Below, in pieces: positions 31,057-41,525 of a stretch of 64,000 bases of DNA; position 1 is the stretch's first letter, and each line of letters opens with the position of its first letter. The notes beneath the pieces were generated by a model, which saw only the letters and a list, made by a program, of their open reading frames with translations, did no database searches and had not been told where the DNA came from. The stretch spans positions 182,846,083-182,910,082 of the forward strand of contig CM062297.1 in the NCBI GenBank assembly GCA_031216915.1, written 5' to 3'. The DNA comes from Pictodentalium vernedei. Lineage: Eukaryota > Mollusca > Scaphopoda > Dentaliida > Dentaliidae. A program made the translations under genes and the position numbers.

Positions 31057-31435
31057 CAGGGACCGATCAGGACTATTTAAAATACGCTCTAGCCTCGGAG
31101 CCTATTTTTTCAATTCATGCGCCAGATTTCAATTTACGGAGTCACACTGCTGTTTGTAACACACACTGCAAGTATGTAATAGCTCTCATCATTTTCATTT
31201 AGTACACTATAGCAAACATTAATCTTCACTGTGGTTTCTGATCAAGTCTTGGCTGCCTATTTAGGCAGCCAAGACTTGATCAGAAACCACAGTGAAGATT
31301 AATGCTAAGTAATTAAATCAAAATATGATCTGAGAAGTTACGCGGCAACTGAGAAGCCTATTTCTGAGATATAAGAGCCAGGTCCTGATGTTTCAGAACC
31401 AGATACGCACTGGTGCATGCCCAGGTCGGTCCCTG
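31057..31435 (+). mobile_element. Family J hAT-like hairpin element, copy 2
   Basis: CAGGGACCGATC ... 'ggtcggtccctg', flanked by CATATA on both sides (31051-31056, 31436-31441). Nearly identical to 21221-21697, including the perfect ~88-bp palindrome (about 31217-31304), but ~100 bp shorter on its right side. Confidence 0.85.
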
Positions 31436-31455
31436 CATATAATAAAAAGAAAATG

Positions 31456-31601
31456 TACACTATTTTAGTGAATATCAGGAATTATCTCAATTTTGTGTGT
31501 ATCTGACATTATTATTTTGCACTTGCAAAAGTGCTCGTGAAAAATAAAACTTCCAGGTCTACACTCATGAGATAATTGCTAATATTCACTAAAATAGTGT
31601 A
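31456..31601. repeat. Inverted repeat, ~34-bp arms
   Basis: 'tacactattttagtgaatat' ... 'aattatctca' pairs with 'tgagataatt' ... 'atattcactaaaatagtgta'. A MITE-like hairpin with a ~78-bp loop, immediately right of family J copy 2. No target duplication resolved. Confidence 0.7.
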
Positions 31602-32160
31602 GATATCCTCTATTGTTATCTTACAACTTATTGTGACAGAATTTGATTTGTTATAAATGTAAAAATTCTCCATTATTTTTTTTTTCCTCTAATTTTTGGT
31701 TCAAGTAAGTAGCTGCAAATTAAGACAAGTTCATTCAATTGAAAGATTAGAGTCATTTCAGAATCAGATATTGATAAAATTGATAAAATATGTATTTTTA
31801 TAATTTTTCCTTCTTTTTTTTTGGTGCGAGAGGGGGAGGGAAATTGTGTTTGGTGCACTTGGAGCACCTTAATGTTCCATCTTTTATTGTTCAGCATTAT
31901 TGTTGGTCTGGGTAGTTGAAGAACAGTATGGATTAATCTATAGTCTGTTCTGTGCATCATTACCAGATGGCTTGCCATTTAATTAAGTTCATTTAAATAA
32001 TAGATGTGTGAAATTGGAAATTCATGTAGGTCAAATTTCAAAGTTGCAAAGTTATTTCAAAATAATTAAATAATATAAAAACTTAATATTAAAAATTCAT
32101 TCAAGTTCAAATACAGCTGCAAGTTGAATATATTAAATGATAAATAATTGAATTGAATAA
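31602..32160. other. Intron sequence, nothing recognised
   Basis: AT-rich; no gene or repeat supported. Confidence 0.4.
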
Positions 32161-32164
32161 ACTT

Positions 32165-32335
32165 ATAGAGTTGCCTCCAAAACATAACTTATGATACCTC
32201 ATTGGATTGAGCTTGGGAATCTTGTTCAGTGAGGCAACACTAGCTGTGTGTTGGATGCCAAAAATGAAAATGTTTAGTTATTCAAGAATATTTTGGAAGT
32301 GTCGCCTTCCAATCATATTAGGTAAATAAAGTCTT
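32165..32335. mobile_element. Old family A'-like MITE fragment
   Basis: 'ctccaaaacataacttatga', 'acctcattggattgagct' and 'agttattcaagaatattttg' then 'gtgtcgccttcc' match 17692-17935 in order. Ends decayed. Confidence 0.45.
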
Positions 32336-32470
32336 AAATGAGAATTGATTTTTGTTAATTTGGGGGGGAATCAACAAATGTATTTTGGATTCCCACAAAT
32401 TTCTATTATAGGAATCCATTAGAATCCTAGATTAAGACAGAACACAGCAAGGGTGAGATGTAGGGACTGG

Positions 32471-32566
32471 AATCAATGACCCGAGGTGGAGTTTTCCCTG
32501 TATTTCACTCATGCCGAAAGTACCCGTGAAATACAGGGAAAACTCCCAACAAGGGTCAGTGATTGC
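32471..32566. repeat. Inverted repeat, ~35-bp arms
   Basis: 'ggagttttccctgtatttca' pairs with 'tgaaatacagggaaaactcc', with outer 'caatgaccc' / 'gggtcagtga' pairing. No other copy in the window. Confidence 0.65.
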
Positions 32567-32888
32567 CGTCATCTGTTCACTACACGAATTGTGTTCTGTA
32601 TATACAACGATTAAACTTGAATTCAGTGCATTAAGCCATTATTTTAAAGAAAAATAATATCACCTTCGGCAAACTGATAAGTTTCTTGCTTGAAACTGTT
32701 TTGTGTCCAAGCATTTGATTCATGTCATAATTCCACTCAGATGCGATGCATAACATCCAATCAGATGTATTCTTACATGACATTCTGATGCATAATCCTG
32801 ATTCCACTGGTGGTTTGTCTAGAACATGTATGTATATTTGCCATCTCACGAACCAAAATGTAAAGCCATGTTTTACTACAAAGGTTTT

Positions 32889-33111
32889 TCCGTGGGATCC
32901 CCGGGAAGTGATGCAGTGCGTGTTTACTGCAGTGAACAGGCTCTGTTTTCCTGGTAAAACATGACATGGTAACCAATGCCTAAGGTGGAAGTCCTCCAAA
33001 ATGGGAACATGGGAATAAACAATTGGCTGGACTTGACTTCATATCCGTGTTGTGGCCACGGTTACCCTCAGTGCAGAAATATGTGACCTTAAACATCAAT
33101 AAATAAATAAA
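32889..33111 (+). mobile_element. Family F SINE-like element, copy 1
   Basis: Starts 'tccgtgggatccccgggaag', then 'cagtgaacaggctctgtttt', 'ggtaaccaatgcctaaggtg', and ends 'atatgtgaccttaaacatc' with (AATA)n, the tail also found on the tRNA-headed SINEs. A diverged duplication is possible: 'actacaaaggttt' on the left versus 'actatgaaggttg' on the right. No tRNA A/B boxes seen. Confidence 0.75.
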
Positions 33112-33205
33112 TACTATGAAGGTTGGTATTTCAATTTATGTTTGAAAAATTTGAAAAAAGCAATAATTAAAATAGTAAGTTTTATATCGTGCGTTGGATA
33201 CAAAG

Positions 33206-33735
33206 GGTTAATTGTATATAGGTTATCGAGTAAGCTCCTGTTTATTAAATATAAATCTTGTGAATTCTGACAGAATTACTTGGACAACAACTGAATTGCG
33301 TGTGTTTATAGATCTCTTTGGTCTCAGTACATCCAATATCCACATTGAGTAAATTCAAGCCTGGAAATAAGCAATCTGTCATTTGCAGACTGAGGTCCCC
33401 AGAGGGAGAATTTGTTAATGCTGTCCCATACAGTGGACCAATTAGTCCTCTGTGTTCCTCTTTCTGTTTCGGCCTGAGACCTTGATTTAGATTGAGGTTC
33501 ACAGGGAGTAATTTTAGTGGTTGTGCAGGGTAGCATCACCAAATTTATCCTCTGTGGTGATCATTGTGCAGATGACAGTCTGCTTATTTCCAGGTTTATG
33601 TATATTATATATTGTTTATAGTGCTATAATTGCTCAGTTTATCATTTGATTACAAGATAATGACTAACCTCAGGTTAACTGGATATTCCTGTTAACTGAA
33701 AATGTTTCCCAAACAAAGCGACTGTTGTTAAGGTG
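33206..33735. mobile_element. Old family D MITE split by family N
   Basis: The left piece, 'tataggttatcgagtaagct', 'cctgtttatta', 'gtgtgtttatagatctcttt', and the right piece, 'ctcaggttaactggatattc', 'ctgttaactgaaaatg', follow family D order (compare 30408-30836). The family N element 33356-33599 sits between them. Confidence 0.5.
33356..33599 (+). mobile_element. Family N MITE, copy 1
   Basis: Ends 'caagcctggaaataagca' and, complemented, 'taaacctggaaataagc'; inside, 'gaggtccccagaggg', 'cccatacagtggaccaatta', 'gcagatgacagtctgctt'. Same family as 37494-37747. Confidence 0.75.
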
Positions 33736-35175
33736 TGTAATAATAATAATGGTAACCAACAGAAATCTGAGCTCCAGCAACAATAACTCCAATTTAATTA
33801 TTCTGAAATTAAATAAAAAGAAATAGTTTGAAAATAAAATTGTACAAAATCTTATACAATGTGTGGTTTAAAGAAAAATAAAACAGATGTACTTATCAAT
33901 TAGTCCAACATACAGTTCAATATAACCCAGAAACAGGTATGATAATGAGACTTTCTAGCTAGTATTTTAATGTCCTAGAATGTTCTGCATAAATTATAAT
34001 GAAATATTCACTCAAACATTCAGCAGTATCCATTAAATTCCAATAAAGCCCTATGTGGGCAATTCAAAAGGAAATAATATCCTACAAGTATTGGCTCGGC
34101 AAGTGGTTTTAAAATAATCCTGTAGAATCCTGGTTTTTCATCAGAGTAAATCCTGGTTCACAGGAAGAATAAATTCTCTTCAAAGATTGGAAACACTTTT
34201 CCAATACACAATGACAGAAAAAATGTCACAAATATAATCCACACAATATTAATATCCTCAGCTGCTATGTAAAATAGTGCACTGTCCAATAATAATAATC
34301 TCCATTGTTCGGTGAAGACTGAATGTATAAACAATTGTCACTTCTCAATGCTGTATATAAGATGAATGAGTGCCATAAGTCTGTTGAGAATGATTTATAT
34401 TGTATTCAAATAGAAAGTTCCAGAATGAGAAATTTCTCCAATGTTCTGTTGTTCCATTAATTGCTGATTGGCTGAATTGAATCAGCCCATTAAGTTTTTT
34501 AGATCATTCCAATTTCAAGTAAACAAGTCTAATGCAAATAAACAATCAGTGAGCTAGAAATAGATCCTTTTTAACAGTATTTGTAAACATGTTAATGGGT
34601 ATATTCAAAGTTCATTCGGTGCAAACAGGTGATCACGCAAGCCAGAGTCTCCCTATCCTAATTAAAAATAATTTTGCAAAATATTAACTGTTTATATTTA
34701 TTAACCAAGGACATATCAGTTCTTATGTCATAATAGGGGCCTATAACAGTGTGCCCATGTCTAAGTTCTATTAATCAAACATGTACATATTCCTGTGTTT
34801 CATGCACTTTCTATTCTATCCAAGATCAGCTATATATCACATTGTTCAAAATAAATTAGGTCACATTGTGTATATTTTGAGTATAGATGTGCAAAAAATT
34901 TTCAAATCACCAAGCAATGGCCTCCAAATCATACTGAATGCACAGCACTACATGAAGCCGTATCATTTGTAACTGGTATTTCAGACTCACAATTCTGAGT
35001 GAGATAGTTACAGTGAATTAGAATTTGAACACATGGTCAAATTTTGTCATACACAGAAAACAATAATGAGAAGGATGCAACACCAAATAAATGTAAGAAG
35101 TGATACCAAGCTATATTCCACTCTTGAACTGCCTCATAATGTGTAAAAAAAATCATTATGCCCTTCTGAAAAAAC
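33736..35175. other. Intron sequence, nothing recognised
   Basis: 1.4 kb of AT-rich sequence without a supported gene, RNA or repeat. Confidence 0.4.
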
Positions 35176-35398
35176 TTTTAATGAGATCCCAGTGTAGTAA
35201 CTCTGCATAAGCAGGGTTAACAGTGGTTGAAAACAAGTGCACCATCGACATGCAGTGTATCTTAGTAAAACTGCACCACCATGCCCCCACGTAATCGAGA
35301 TTAAGCACCTTGACAAAGGACACAATGTAGTTACCACTGGTCAGGATCGAACCGTGGACATTTCAATATGAAGTTCAGTGCTGAGCCATCGCACTCCA
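35176..35398 (-). mobile_element. SINE fragment (head and 5' body)
   Basis: 'ctctgcataagcagggttaa', 'caccatcgacatgcagtgta', 'tgacaaaggacacaatgtag', then on the minus strand a head with B-box-like 'ggttcgatcctga' and 'cgatggctcag'. The 3' half is missing. The head resembles 13911 more than 15998. Confidence 0.7.
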
Positions 35399-35400
35399 GG

Positions 35401-36012
35401 CCTGCTGTTTTCAAAATTTTACGTAAGCCGTTTACCGTTCACCTGGTCTGAGATTTGGTAACTTATTTGTTTGTTCCCATGTACTGATTCTGGTAACGTA
35501 TTAGGTAGCCTAAATTTTTTTGTGATGCTTATATATGAACTGTAGTATCATAACCAAGATCTTGCTCCTTTGGGCAATATCCTGATGAATAAAGATGAAC
35601 CCTTAGGAACAATAATGAGGCTGTGTTGTTGCAATTCAGATGCAAATTAGTTGCAGTTATGGCCTAACCTTGGCATGGGCTAGCATGCTACAGAAGAGTA
35701 TGCCATCCATAATCACTATTTGCAGCTGAGACATGAATTATTGCCATTTCCCGATTTTGTAGATATGCTACATCTTTAGATGATCAACAATTTAAAATGA
35801 TGTTGAGCATCAACCAGTCATCAGCCTAGGTGTTTGCATCTGCCTGAAGTATATAGCTGCTCTGTTGGCCAATAATTGGCCAACAGAGCAGCTATACTTC
35901 AGGCAGATGCAAGCACCTGTGCAGCTGATGATTAGTTGATGCTCAGTATCATTTCACCATTCATTCATTCATACTAGATCATTCAACTTGACAAAAATTT
36001 TGCATGACCCGG
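35401..36012 (-). mobile_element. Family H element, copy 2 (inverted)
   Basis: Reverse complement of 20005-20595 over its length. The palindrome at about 35798-35953 is even cleaner at its centre: 'gttggccaataattggccaac', arms 'gcatctgcctgaagtatata' / 'tatacttcaggcagatgc'. It directly abuts the SINE fragment on its left. Confidence 0.8.
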
Positions 36013-36117
36013 CGACAATTTGGCGCGAGCCATTTTTCGTTCACGTGTTTTTCATTTTAGGTAACCTCCATGTAACCCAAACGGTTGTGCGCCTCAAATC
36101 GACAGGCATGCACTTCC

Positions 36118-36290
36118 AGCTGTCATAAATAACTTCTATTTTACTGGTAAAACAGGACAGCTAACCAATGCCTGGGGTGAAAGTTGTCTAAAGTGGGCAG
36201 CACAGGTCTAAATGATTGCCAAAAAATCATATTTGTGTTGTGGTCATGATGAAGCCATGGTTGCTGATAGTGACCACAAACACCAAACAT
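36118..36290 (+). mobile_element. Family F SINE-like fragment
   Basis: 'ttttactggtaaaacaggac', 'aaccaatgcctggggtgaaa', 'gtgttgtggtcatgatga' match 56972-57242; the tail is decayed and the 5' end missing. Confidence 0.55.
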
Positions 36291-36317
36291 CACAAGAATA
36301 CAGGAAATTTACCAAGT

Positions 36318-36396
36318 TCCTGTCATTTCAATACTCCTGTTAATTGAAAAGTTTTCACTGGCAAAGTGTCTCATCAATTAATAGGATTCCACTGCA
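36318..36396. mobile_element. Family D MITE end fragment
   Basis: 'atactcctgttaattgaaaa', 'gttttcactggcaaagtgtc' and 'aggattccactg' match the right end of family D. Confidence 0.6.
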
Positions 36397-36612
36397 GTAC
36401 CAAATACAGGTTTGTCCTTTGACATTTTATTTCAGGAGTGCAATGTCTCATTGGTTGGAGCATCAGACTTTAGATTGAAAGGCAGTAGATTAGATCCTGA
36501 CCTGCGTCAGCATTTTTTCCTTTGGCAGGACACCAAATCCATATTGCCCAACTGGGAGCATGGTTGCAATGTGTTAATGTGTACTACACACTGATGATAC
36601 ACATGCCTTTAA

Positions 36613-36828
36613 TTGGTAGAGTGCTGGAAGCCCATATTTGGGCTTTGTGCTGAAGTGAAGGTGCCACAACATAAAGGCGTCATATTCTGTGGATGTGCGT
36701 CATGTTATCTTCAAAATCATATAATTTAGTCTGTAATCATTTATCTTGTATAAATTGTATCAAGGCAAAGTCATGTGAACAAATTTTGATGACCAAAAAA
36801 AATTTAGCACTCAGCTGCACTCTGCCAG
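36613..36828 (+). mobile_element. Family E MITE, TTAA-flanked, nested in a SINE
   Basis: TTAA at 36609-36612 and 36829-36832; ends 'ttggtagagtgctggaagcc' and 'gcactctgccag'. The central hairpin is largely deleted ('cttgtataaattgtatcaag'). Confidence 0.75.
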
Positions 36829-36854
36829 TTAAAAGAATTTACCCTTGCATGTGT

Positions 36855-36882
36855 GGGGGGGGGGGGGGGGGGGGGGGGGGGG
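36855..36882. repeat. Poly-G run of ~28
   Basis: Longest G run in the window, inside the right half of the split SINE where other copies read 'tgtgtggagttagta'. Confidence 0.9.
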
Positions 36883-36990
36883 TAAGTTAGTTTGAGAATT
36901 GCTCAGCGTTTCTCTCCAGGTACTTTTGGTTCTTCCACCTGTAAAACTGTCCAACATGATATGACCCTGGCTGTTGAAAGTTAATAAATA

Positions 36991-37485
36991 AAAAGCCTTT
37001 CATTCCACCCCTCCAACCTGCACTACTTTGAATGAATGAAAACATGTGATATCCGAGTACTTGGTGTAAGTTGATTTTTGTTTCAGTTTTTCTCCACTGA
37101 TTTAGTCTGAATGTTTCAATATTCAGCTTTTGTCATATGGAAAATACTATTAACTTGTGATGATTGTGACCTTTTCTTGTACAGAAATCATTCCTAGGCA
37201 CAAAAGTTTTTGCCATACCCCAGAGATCATGAACTGAATGCGTTCATTATGTCAGTAACACAATCTGTGGAATTTCATATTAACATTTCTGAGAAGTCAT
37301 GTACTGGTTTCCTTTCACGGCCAAAAAATATTTTTCCACTGCTAAAATTTTTTTTAAGGTTCCAATTTTATTCACCTTTCCAATTCTACATGAATGATGA
37401 AGGTCAGTACACTCTGTGTGAAGAAGATATTTTCTAAATGATCTATACTTTGTGTTCGTATGTAGAGATACATGTGTGAATTTGA
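36991..37485. other. Intron sequence, nothing recognised
   Basis: No gene or repeat supported; a 75-codon frame at 37210-37437 has no recognisable feature. Confidence 0.35.
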
Positions 37486-37493
37486 GTGATATG

Positions 37494-37747
37494 CAGGCCT
37501 GAAAATAAGAAGTCCGACATTTGTGCAGAATGAGGTCCCCAGAGGGTGAATTTAATGATGCTATCCCATACAGTGGGCCAATTTATCCTCCGTGCACCTC
37601 TTTTTGTTTAGTTTTGAGACGCTGATTCAGATTGAGGTTCACAGAGGGTAAATTTAGTGATGCTACCCTGCAGTGCAGGGTAGCATCACTAAATTCACCC
37701 TCTGGGACCTCGTTTTTCAGATGACAGTCTGCTTATTTTCTGGCTTG
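37494..37747 (+). mobile_element. Family N MITE, hAT-like, 8-bp duplication
   Basis: Duplication GTGATATG at 37486-37493 and 37748-37755. Ends CAGGCCTGAAAATAAG and, complemented, CAAGCCAGAAAATAAG. Inner hairpin 'agtgatgctaccctgcag' / 'tgcagggtagcatcact'. 254 bp, no coding. The 8-bp duplication suggests hAT. Confidence 0.88.
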
Positions 37748-37924
37748 GTGATATGTCCAGATGGGGTCCCTCCTAGTTGGGATGGGGATGTATAGGAGAG
37801 TGTTGTCGAAAATGGGAGGGGATAGGGAGTGAAATGTGGAAGGTAGTAGTTACATAAAGCCTTCAGCTAAGATAAGGGCAAAAACCAGCGAGTACTGTTC
37901 ACAAAATATACCACAGACTTTTTA

Positions 37925-38032
37925 TTATTTTCTCATTTTTGTCTTAAAGACATGGCATATGTCCCCTCATTGGTATGAGCTCTTTGAGCTCATTCCAATG
38001 AGAGTTTCATATATTATGTTTTTACTGTAACT
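37925..38032. mobile_element. Family A'-like MITE centre
   Basis: 'ctcatttttgtcttaaagac', 'gtcccctcattggtatgagc' and 'gagctcattccaatgagag'. The outer parts cannot be traced. Confidence 0.45.
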
Positions 38033-38254
38033 TAGTGTGAGACTGATCCCCACTGATTAAAAAAATGACACATGTTTCACTCTTAGGACCTCATTGATTA
38101 ATCATTTGAAACTTTAATTATCCAGACATTCAAACGTCATTGGGTATTCAGTTTCTTCAACATTTTTCAAAATGTGACGTCAAAAAAAGTCAGAAAGTAC
38201 AAATAACAAGATATTTTTCACATTAGTGATTATCTGGTTGAGGGCTAGTTATTT

Positions 38255-38462
38255 ATGGTGGTATGAATTTGCTATTCAATCTCATTTTATTACAAATTAT
38301 TGGAGAGTGCCCACAGGTATAATAATAAAACAAATTTATATAAACAAAATATTATTTGTGTTTGACTGAATATGAAATATAAGCAAGGAAAATGTTGGTT
38401 TTGCTCTAGTATCATCATTTTTTGAAAATCCTGATAGTGGCTTCTAGCTCTCAACCAGTTAA
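38255..38462 (+). mobile_element. Family E MITE, decayed
   Basis: 'ttacaaattattggagagtg', 'cccacagg', 'gtttgactgaatatgaaata' and 'tagtggcttctagctctcaa' then 'ccag' before TTAA (about 38459). Confidence 0.55.
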
Positions 38463-39396
38463 GTAGTCTTGATAGCAGGATTCTATTAGTATTTTAAGCT
38501 GTGGTAACAGTTGTCACTGTGCACTTTCGGGAGAAAATAGGAATTGAGGTTAAAACTTTAAAAAAATGAAAAATAATAAAACAAATGACCACAAAAGTAT
38601 CAATGCGGTGTTTGATTTCGTGCGTCATAAGACGTACAAAAGTATCAACACACTGTTTGATTTCGTACATGATTTTCAAAGCCCACCAAATCATTTTAAA
38701 GTGAGTTAGGGTTGATTATTTATTCCCATATTTACGAACAGGCACCATCTTCTCAAGATATAATTCCTAAACAGGAATCTCTGTGTGATGCAAAGGCCTT
38801 TCTGTCTGAAAATAGCAACTATTTTTTTATGCTGTATCCACTGAAGGTACCTGCATGTCTCAAAAACGTAGTGCCATAATTTTTGATAAATCAATTTTTT
38901 TCTCGAGTGAAAATCTCCCTCTTAAACTTTAGTGCATCAGAAAAATGAGAAAGATTTGGTGATATAAAAATATGGCCCACTGTGATGAAGAGCAAAGTCT
39001 GAGGAATCCCATTTTTGAGTCATAAGCATGATAGGGAGAAGTAAATATGCATGTACGAGAGGGAAAATATAAAATAGTCATTTACTGTTAAATTAAAATG
39101 TCTTACACAAGGAAAAAAATGAAAAATTTACTTGCTCTTGTAGATACACTTGTTTAGTGATATTTTATTAATTAATGTGTCATTCCAGGGCCAACTAAAA
39201 TTCACATTTAAGTTTTTACAAGCATTTAAAGTTGAAAAATTTGATATTTTTTGGATGGCAACATGATAACGATATGTATACTGGGAATTCTAGAACTAGT
39301 GTTAATTTATCTACATAATTACACAAAATCATTCAGTTTTAACTCTCAAGTCCCCATACAACCACATGTTAATGTGTTAGGCCGTTAATGAGTTAA
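38463..39396. other. Intron sequence, nothing recognised
   Basis: No gene seen. A short repeat 'acaaaagtatcaa(t/c)(g/a)c..tgtttgatttcgt' occurs at about 38591 and 38635. Confidence 0.4.
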
Positions 39397-39623
39397 CCCT
39401 TCAAGGTCTAATTCTGACTTTGATCACATTTTTTGCAACTGAACAGGTGCCCCTACATGCTGTCTTGGGTTAACTCACAAGTTACATTATAAGCATCTTG
39501 GTAGTTGTTTTAAGGCAAGTCTTGGTTTCCTATACAGGCAGGCCAAAAAACAAAAGCAAAGTCACAGGATGTAGACTGCCGAAGTGTACCAAAAATATGT
39601 AAAAATCTTTAGGCCCTTCAGGA
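39397..39623 (+). mobile_element. Family K MITE, TTAA-flanked
   Basis: TTAA at 39393-39396 and 39624-39627. Ends 'cccttcaaggtctaattctg' and, complemented, 'tcctgaagggcctaaagat'. The central hairpin is decayed ('gcaagtcttggtttcctata', 'caggcaggcc'). It serves as the empty-site reference for the fold-back element at 43744-48505. Confidence 0.75.
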
Positions 39624-39810
39624 TTAACATCTCAATAACAGCCCAACATATCACTCGATTGAGATCTGTTCGATCAATAGTTCCCAGCATTCCATTTCAC
39701 TCAAAATTTGCTTCTCCATGCCATTGTGTAATCAAATTTCATTTAGGAGCATTTTCTTATGTCACAGAGGAATTTTACACAGAGATTATGATAGACATTA
39801 TGAGCCCGCT

Positions 39811-39990
39811 TCCCCGCGGAAACCCCGGAAAGTGAAGCAGTGCCTGTTCACTGCGGTAAACAGGCTCTGTTTTACTGGTAAAATAGGACCCAGTCATCAA
39901 TGCTTGGGAGGTGCAAAGTTGATACTCATGTTGTAGCCATTGTGCAAAAATATGTGACCTTAAACACCAATAAATAAATAAATAAATAAA
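39811..39990 (+). mobile_element. Family F SINE-like element, 12-bp duplication
   Basis: Duplication TATGAGCCCGCT at 39799-39810 and 39991-40002. Starts 'tccccgcggaaaccccggaa', then 'gttcactgcggtaaacaggc', 'gtagccattgtgcaaaaata', ending 'tgtgaccttaaacacc' plus (AATA)n. 180 bp. The intact duplication defines both ends, so this short form retroposed as a unit (or is 5'-truncated). No tRNA boxes. Confidence 0.9.
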
Positions 39991-40002
39991 TATGAGCCCG
40001 CT

Positions 40003-41315
40003 ACAATACGCATTCCAACTACTGTGTGACCACTTGTAAGTTCCTTTAATTCTCTGTAGACCTGACATGTGATAGCCATGTCTCACTGTTTTAGAGGGCG
40101 AATCAGTATTTTCCAGAATGAATTTTTGTTAAATGAGCATTTTAACAGAATCTCACTATTAAATTCAACAAAATTTCCTCTTTGAGCCATAAAGAAATAA
40201 AAATCTCACTATTATGGCTCAGAAATCTTACTGTTTTGCAATTCCCGCTGGGACAGCCACTATGTTCAGACAGCTGAACTAACAATATTTGTAGTTTTGT
40301 AGTTACATGTATTCAAATTTGAGGTTATTAAAAATAATGATGTGGCATCTGATTTTCAGTATACAATTCTGTTTTAGCCCACTGTCAGGGATTGTGGTTT
40401 ATTAATGGCCCACAAGAAATGATTAACAACCCTCCACCTTGATAACAGCTGTTGACTGCATCTCGGGCCACATATAGATGTGAGATGAACTTGTTATGTG
40501 CAAAATAATTAATACATTTGTAATAATGACACATGGCTGTTATGATATTTGGCAAAATTTGGCTATGAAGTAATTGAATAGAAATTTCAAAAAATATTTT
40601 TGTGAGAGAGCCTTGGACAAGAAAGATGTTCTCCACTAAATCCAGTTCAATGTACATTTATGTCTTGTCTTGCACTCTGGTATCTTGTTAAAAAAATATT
40701 GTTTAACTTGCTTGAGAGCAGAAATGAAATATTTGCCATGGCCTGACTCGAACAGACAGTGAAACAGATGTTTTTGTTTCCCTAGATGCCCAATGATAGC
40801 CATCGTTTCATTTGCAAACAGCAGTTTACTAGGGATGTCCAATGGACATTTAGATAGTAGGGTGATATGTATTGGTCAAAGTAGCATTAGAAGTTTCTTG
40901 TTTCCGTGCCTCTGCATTTAGTGTGAAACTTCTCACACAGCTGGTCTGTGTAAAACAATTCGGTCCTGGGGAGCAAACAAGTTCAAATAAAAAGAAATGA
41001 TGTTGATTTTTTCTTGAGAAGAGTTTTCTGCTCTTATGGGGATGGAATTTTTCAGCATTTTTATATCTGATTTCAGTATCCTAAAAACCTAATGATGGAT
41101 TTATTAGCGTTATTTTTTTTTTTTGATTTCCATGAAAAGTCTTTCAAACCATTCTAAATTTAAATTCCAAGAAAATATGGTTTACCACAGCACTATTTGG
41201 AGAGTTCAAGTTTGATTTTGAAACATTCAGGTATTTGCAAGCATGATTCAGGTTATTTAATTTTACATTAGAAAAACAAAATCTCATTCTTGACTCCTAT
41301 TATTATGTTTTTCAG
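40003..41315. other. Intron 1 end, nothing recognised
   Basis: No further repeat or gene until the exon 2 acceptor. Confidence 0.4.
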
Positions 41316-41393
41316 AGGGGAGCACTGACTTTTCAGTTTGATCGAGGTAAAGTGGACCCAGAAATGGTGCCTGTTATGGAATCGATGAAGGAG
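41316..41393 (+). CDS. Unrecognised host gene, second coding exon
   Basis: 78 nt, 26 codons, phase 0 at both ends; acceptor 'attatgtttttcag' and donor GTATGG. It continues the 18795 frame with RGALTFQFDRGKVDPE followed by MVPVMESMKE. It looks like ordinary folded protein: an acidic, helix-prone end after a short beta-like stretch. No stop in frame. The intron before it is 22.5 kb and full of mobile elements. The family is not recognised; a search with the joined 81-residue product would decide. Confidence 0.6.
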
Positions 41394-41525
41394 GTATGGA
41401 CAGGACTGATCATGATTTATTGTATTTTGAACTATTTTACAACTGGGGCTGATTCTATCTTATTCTTATTTAACTCTTTAAACTTGTGGTATCTTCCTTG
41501 CCAGTTCAATGGCAGCAATTAGAAG

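Larger units (their letters stand above)
36428..36990 (+). mobile_element. Old SINE split by a family E MITE
   Basis: Left part: head 'gcaatgtctcattggttgga', B-box-like 'ttagatcctgac', 'gatgatacacatgccttt'. Right part after the insert: 'acccttgcatgtgtgg', a G run, 'gctcagcgtttctctccagg', 'cttccacctgtaaaactgtc', ending 'gttaataaataaa'. The insert is at 36613-36828. Confidence 0.65.
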
